From a bacterium (GTDB lineage Bacteria > Elusimicrobiota > Elusimicrobia > Elusimicrobiales > UBA9959): a stretch of DNA of 7,567 nucleotides. The position numbers were made by a program, and so were the translations under genes. Shown piece by piece: positions 4,982-7,567 of this stretch (positions within the stretch are counted from its first letter, which is position 1; each line of letters begins with the position of its first letter). Location of the stretch: contig JAJZVJ010000104.1 of assembly GCA_021845705.1 (NCBI GenBank), forward strand, positions 1 through 7,567, written 5' to 3'. Below the pieces are notes generated by a model that worked only from the letters and a program-made list of their open reading frames with translations, ran no database searches and was not told where the DNA came from.

Positions 4982-5826
4982 TTTGACCTCACTTCGAAAG
5001 AGATGTCCAACGGCTTCGCCCCGCTGGTTACCGACCCGACCGAAATGCGGTCCGGGCCCAGCTTGGAATAGCGCGCGGCTTTCGCCAGGTCCACGCCGCC
5101 GGAGATCTCGATCTCCGGCTTTTTGCCTTTCTGCGCCCTTATCAGGGCTATGGCCTTCTTCATGGCCGCGAAATCCATATTATCGAGCATGACCACATCG
5201 GCGCCCAGGGGCAGGAAGGCCTTTACCTGGGCCAGGCTCTGGGCCTCTATCTCTATCTTGAGCCCCGGCTTGGTCCGGCGCATGGCGGCTATCCTTTCGG
5301 CCAGTTTTGCCGGGCTGCCTCCGGCGAGAGCCACGTGGTTATCCTTTATCATGGCCATATCGTAAAGGCCAAGGCGGTGGTTTTTGGCCCCCCCGCACGC
5401 GGCGGCGTATTTTTCCAGCATCCGCAGGCCGGGGATGGTCTTCCTGGTATCGTAAATTTTTGTGCGGGGGCTCTTAAGAACCGAAGAAAAAAGCGCGGCC
5501 CTTGTGGCCACGCCGCTCAGATGCTGCAGGAAATTCAAAGCCGTTCGCTCGGCCGTAAGTATGGCAGCCGGCCCCTCTATCCTCATCAGAACGGCGCCCT
5601 TTTTAACGCGCGCGCCTTCTTTAACCACTATCTTAACCCTGGAGCCGGCGGCGCCAAGCTCGAAAACACGCTTAGCGATCCCGAGGCCGCAGACCACCCC
5701 GCTGTCCTTGGCCCGCATCTCACCGTAAAATTTAGTCCCCAGCGGCACAAAGAAGCGGGTAGTAACATCCCCCTCCCCTATATCTTCGCTCAGCGCCACC
5801 TTTATAACGGGATCAAATTTCTCCAT
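4978..5826 (-). CDS. nadC: Nicotinate-nucleotide diphosphorylase (carboxylating), quinolinate phosphoribosyltransferase
   Basis: A 282-residue cytoplasmic enzyme of de novo NAD synthesis: quinolinate plus PRPP gives nicotinate mononucleotide, CO2 and pyrophosphate. Its length is normal for the family. Diagnostic motifs: ALSEDIGEGDVTT (11-23), ERTALNFLQHLSGVAT (93-108), YDTRKTIPGLR (125-135), KYAAACGGAKNHRLGLYD (139-156) with IKDNH (160-164), EIEAQ, MLDNM, EISGG and DRISVGSVTS near the C-terminus. The Arg, Lys and His residues expected to bind quinolinate and PRPP phosphates are in place. It is the first gene of the nadC-birA-queG operon. The ATG at 5826 has only a weak AGG directly before it, and a -10-like box lies 7 bases upstream, so the mRNA may be leaderless. 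nadA and nadB are not in the window. Confidence 0.95.
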   Translation of the reverse strand: MEKFDPVIKVALSEDIGEGDVTTRFFVPLGTKFYGEMRAKDSGVVCGLGIAKRVFELGAAGSRVKIVVKEGARVKKGAVLMRIEGPAAILTAERTALNFLQHLSGVATRAALFSSVLKSPRTKIYDTRKTIPGLRMLEKYAAACGGAKNHRLGLYDMAMIKDNHVALAGGSPAKLAERIAAMRRTKPGLKIEIEAQSLAQVKAFLPLGADVVMLDNMDFAAMKKAIALIRAQKGKKPEIEISGGVDLAKAARYSKLGPDRISVGSVTSGAKPLDISFEVRSK

Positions 5827-5833
5827 CGCCTAA

Positions 5834-5847
5834 ATTTTACCATTTTA
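5834..5847 (-). promoter_or_regulatory. Possible -10 region(s) of the nadC operon
   Basis: Two tandem TAAAAT hexamers occur on the minus strand, at 5847-5842 and 5839-5834. The second is preceded by TGG, giving an extended -10 (TGGTAAAAT). Neither has a convincing -35 at the normal spacing. The second ends 7 bases before the nadC ATG and would give a leaderless mRNA; the first would leave a leader of about 9 bases carrying AGGCG. Confidence 0.35.
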
Positions 5848-5947
5848 AGCCCCCAAAACCGGGCAAAAACGTCTTTTTTTAAAAACCCGGGTGAAAGACC
5901 GCCGGCCATAGGCCATTATGCCTAATTCCGTATAGGACGATCGCCTG

Positions 5948-5976
5948 AAAAAAAGGGGGACTTATGGTTTTTGTTC
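5948..5976 (+). other. A7-GGGGGAC-N5-TTTTTG motif resembling the junction repeat
   Basis: The stretch starts with seven A, then GGGGGAC, and reaches a T-run after a few bases. It resembles the second 17-bp repeat copy and its flank (A8-GGGGAC ... TTTTT, from 1600). Only the A-run, the G-run with AC and the T-run are shared; the middle differs. It lies just upstream of, and overlaps, the -35 of the next gene. Confidence 0.3.
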
Positions 5977-6000
5977 TGACGGCCGGAATAACGCTAAAAT
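5971..6000 (+). promoter_or_regulatory. Promoter for the repeat protein, TTGTTC-N18-TAAAAT
   Basis: TTGTTC (5971-5976) and TAAAAT (5995-6000, 5 of 6) are separated by 18 bp. Transcription would begin near 6007, leaving a leader of about 34 bases with GGGGGA at 6027-6032, 9 bases before the ATG at 6041. The rest of the 5827-6040 gap holds only short imperfect inverted repeats. Confidence 0.5.
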
Positions 6001-6040
6001 AGGGGTGGTGCTGAAGATAGGCTCAGGGGGACGGTTAAAG

Positions 6041-6886
6041 ATGACAAAGAACAAAGTTCGCAGTATGCAGATACTCGCAGGTGTTTTTATTTTAGCGGGT
6101 TCCGGGGCGGTTTCCGCTCAGATGAACGGGGCTCTTAAGGACCGAGCCGTTTCGGATGCCGGAGCTTTAGGCCTTCCAGGCGCCGCACTGGAAGTTCCCG
6201 CCGTAAACGTTCCATTCCCGGCCGCAGCGAACTACGTCTTTTACCCAAACCCCAACGCCCTTCCGGAAAACTGCACCAATATGCCGGTCGTCTATACCAA
6301 GGACAACGACATCTACAAGAACGGCGAGAAACTCGGCTCAGATGTCTCCTCTTACAAAGGCGCCTGTTCCGGGGACGTGGCCTGGCGGGACAGCTACGGG
6401 CGGATATACCGCAATAAGACGCAGCTTGGGGATTCAGGCCAGGAGTTCCTGATAGCGCTGTATACCGGGGACGTATTCTGGAAGGACAATTACGGGAATC
6501 TGCATAAGAATTCCGCTCAGATAGGGAACGCCAGGACTTATGCCGTAGCCGACCACACCGGGGATGTCGCCTGGCTGGACGATTACGGACGCCTGTACAG
6601 GAACGGAACTCAGTTGGGGGATGCCAGCCGCTACCAGATAACCGGGCATACCGGCGACGTGGTCTGGCTGGACGGGTACGGGACCCTCCACAAGAACGCC
6701 GAGGAATTGGGGCAAAGCAGCAATTTCATGGTGGCCGACAGGACCGGCGACGTGGCCTGGATGGACCATTATTCCCGGCTGTACCTGAACAAGGCACAGG
6801 TCTCCGCGAGCTGCCAGAGCTTTAACCTCCGCGAAGACGGGAAACTGCTCTGGAGAGACAGCAACGGCGACGATCACTACCAGTAA
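6041..6886 (+). CDS. Secreted tandem-repeat protein of unknown function
   Basis: A 281-residue protein whose family I do not recognise. A signal peptide (basic MTKNKVR, hydrophobic core, likely cleavage after AVSA at 26) sends it to the periplasm or outside. Residues 27-82 are a Pro/Ala-rich linker. From 83 on it consists of ~31-residue units with the pattern GDVxWxDxYGxLYxNxxQLG. Full units begin at G111, G143, G174, G205 and G236; a partial unit lies at 83-110, and a final truncated one starts near G267 (KLLWRDSNG). Three cysteines (78, 109, 258) lie outside the regular repeat core. Evenly spaced units with Trp, Asp-Tyr-Gly and Asn-Gly turns suggest a beta-propeller-like or solenoid fold; this is inference. 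The start at 6041 is chosen for its GGGGGA site and signal peptide; a GTG at 6005 lies before the predicted transcript start. It is monocistronic, with its own promoter and terminator, so context gives no function. Confidence 0.8.
   Translation: MTKNKVRSMQILAGVFILAGSGAVSAQMNGALKDRAVSDAGALGLPGAALEVPAVNVPFPAAANYVFYPNPNALPENCTNMPVVYTKDNDIYKNGEKLGSDVSSYKGACSGDVAWRDSYGRIYRNKTQLGDSGQEFLIALYTGDVFWKDNYGNLHKNSAQIGNARTYAVADHTGDVAWLDDYGRLYRNGTQLGDASRYQITGHTGDVVWLDGYGTLHKNAEELGQSSNFMVADRTGDVAWMDHYSRLYLNKAQVSASCQSFNLREDGKLLWRDSNGDDHYQ
6371..6838 (+). repeat. Five tandem coding repeats (~93-96 bp) with a two-unit higher-order period
   Basis: Units start at 6371, 6467, 6560, 6653 and 6746 (96, 93, 93, 93 and 93 bp). 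Each begins with a GG(G/C)GA(C/T)GT-type sequence encoding GDV. Units 1, 3 and 5 carry R(I/L)Y(R/L)N, while units 2 and 4 carry (N/T)LHKN. Unit 2 ends VADHT, unit 4 ends VADRT. This alternation points to duplication of a two-unit (~186 bp) block. Confidence 0.8.
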
Positions 6887-6910
6887 ACAGGGCCCCGCAG
6901 TCCCGGAGAT

Positions 6911-6940
6911 ATGCCGCGCAACTGCGCGGCATGTTTTTTT
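6911..6940 (+). terminator. Intrinsic terminator of the repeat protein gene
   Basis: A 9-bp perfect stem, ATGCCGCGC (6911-6919) with GCGCGGCAT (6924-6932) and an AACT loop, is followed by G and seven T (6934-6940). It starts 24 bases after the stop codon. There is no A-run on the other side, so it should not work for uvrB on the minus strand. The 124 bases from here to the uvrB stop hold nothing I can identify. Confidence 0.9.
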
Positions 6941-7064
6941 GCCGACTATCCGCGGTTCCCCTCACCAATTTTCATCGTAAGGCTGCTTCGATAAACTTGA
7001 TCCAATTTACCCGCGGGCTGCAAAGCAGGGGTCCCGGCCTCACATCTCGCGGTCCGTATTTTAA

Positions 7065-7567
7065 TCATTTCTTTTTGTAGCGGGTGGTTTTGGTCTTTAT
7101 CCCCGCCATTTCGCGGATCTCGAAGAGGCGGTCGCGCAGTTCCGTAGCGAGTTCGAAGTTCAGGTTGTCGGCGGCGTCCTTCATGCGCTTCTCCACCTCG
7201 TGCGCAAGCGCCTGCACGGCAGCCTTCGGCATACCGCTCCTGGGCAGCGGCTCCGCCACCGCCAGGCCCTGCCGCTTCGCCTGGGTGCGCAGCTCCTCGA
7301 ACTCGATAAATTTTTTAATAATGCTCTTCGGTTCTATCCCGAATTTTTTATTATACGCCACCTGCTTGGCGCGGCGGCGCGCCATCTCCGCCATAGCACG
7401 CTCCATGCTCCCAGTTATCCGGTCGGCGAAAAGAATGACCTCGCCGCATAAATTGCGGGCGGCCCGCCCGGAGATCTGTATAAGCGTGGTCTCGCTGCGC
7501 AAAAAACCCTCGTTGTCCGCGTTCAGGATGGCCACCAGCGTAACCTCGGGTATATCCAGAGATCGGA
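7065..7567 (-). CDS. uvrB: UvrB excinuclease subunit, C-terminal part (partial)
   Basis: The final ~164 residues of UvrB, the damage-verifying DNA helicase-like subunit of nucleotide excision repair, which works with UvrA and UvrC in the cytoplasm. Visible from the N-terminal side: LDIPEVTLVAILNADNEGFL, helicase motif VI LIQISGRAARN (usually LIQTIGRAARN) with both arginines, the YNKKFGIEP segment of the UvrB interaction region, and the C-terminal UVR motif (AADNLNFELATELRDRLFEIRE) that contacts UvrC. The protein ends in a basic TRYKKK tail. The E. coli protein is 673 residues, so about three quarters lie outside. The frame stays open to the window edge, but the last 8 bases (7560-7567) look like adapter, and the two residues they encode (RS) replace the conserved EG of REGLDIPE. 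The true gene sequence probably ends at 7559. No terminator is seen after its stop on the minus strand. Confidence 0.93.
   Translation of the reverse strand, partial: RSLDIPEVTLVAILNADNEGFLRSETTLIQISGRAARNLCGEVILFADRITGSMERAMAEMARRRAKQVAYNKKFGIEPKSIIKKFIEFEELRTQAKRQGLAVAEPLPRSGMPKAAVQALAHEVEKRMKDAADNLNFELATELRDRLFEIREMAGIKTKTTRYKKK
7560..7567 (+). other. Probable Illumina adapter remnant at the contig end
   Basis: The window ends in AGATCGGA, the first 8 bases of the standard Illumina adapter (AGATCGGAAGAGC). It begins exactly where the UvrB reading stops matching the family: LDIPEV is intact, and the two residues before it are wrong (RS instead of EG). Confidence 0.75.

Noticed and set aside
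5335..5925. 196-codon open frame on the plus strand opposite nadC
   Set aside because: It is antisense to nadC, with a low-complexity product and no start signals.
6434..6877. 147-codon repetitive frame opposite the repeat gene
   Set aside because: Its periodicity (for example repeated PVxVQP-like segments) merely mirrors the tandem repeats of the sense gene, which has the signal peptide, promoter and terminator.
6941..7064. Gap between the repeat gene terminator and the uvrB stop, checked for a small gene or terminator
   Set aside because: No start signal with a plausible frame, and no stem followed by a T-run on either strand.

Overview
This 7.6-kb window is bacterial chromosomal DNA, GC-rich, with dense genes and frequent ATA isoleucine codons. 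The lipoprotein lytic transglycosylase and several Sec signal peptides point to a diderm (Gram-negative-type) cell. The overall style fits the Elusimicrobiota or a similar little-cultivated phylum, but that placement is only an impression. The last 8 bases look like Illumina adapter, so the window probably ends at a contig end.

Layout, left to right. (1) Positions 1-40 hold the first 13 codons of a gene on the minus strand that runs out of the window; it has a strong promoter placed so that its mRNA would be leaderless. (2) Positions 301-3212 on the plus strand hold an MltA-type lytic transglycosylase lipoprotein, a NamZ (DUF1343) exo-N-acetylmuramidase whose ATG directly follows the mltA stop, and a single-domain CheY-like response regulator, closed by a strong bidirectional terminator. 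(3) Positions 3263-3471 have no gene but contain nested perfect stems that suggest a structured RNA. (4) Positions 3472-5826 on the minus strand form a cofactor and tRNA-modification operon: nadC (NAD synthesis), birA (biotin ligase; its start overlaps the nadC stop by 4 bp) and queG (epoxyqueuosine reductase). (5) Positions 6041-6886 on the plus strand encode an unrecognised secreted protein built from ~31-residue repeats, with its own promoter, ribosome-binding site and terminator. (6) Positions 7065-7559 on the minus strand are the C-terminal quarter of uvrB.

How the genes work together. MltA and NamZ form a plausible peptidoglycan turnover pair: MltA cleaves glycan strands to 1,6-anhydro ends, and NamZ removes terminal MurNAc from non-reducing ends. 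nadC, birA and queG are unrelated housekeeping enzymes that share a transcript.

The most interesting points are: a recurring -10 box placed 6-8 bases before start codons that lack a Shine-Dalgarno sequence (leaderless genes); the structured intergenic element at 3322-3442; a 17-bp repeat lying across the mltA/namZ junction and used in two reading frames; the alternating two-unit repeat in the secreted protein; and the adapter remnant that breaks a conserved UvrB motif. I see no CRISPR array, tRNA, rRNA or complete transposon.
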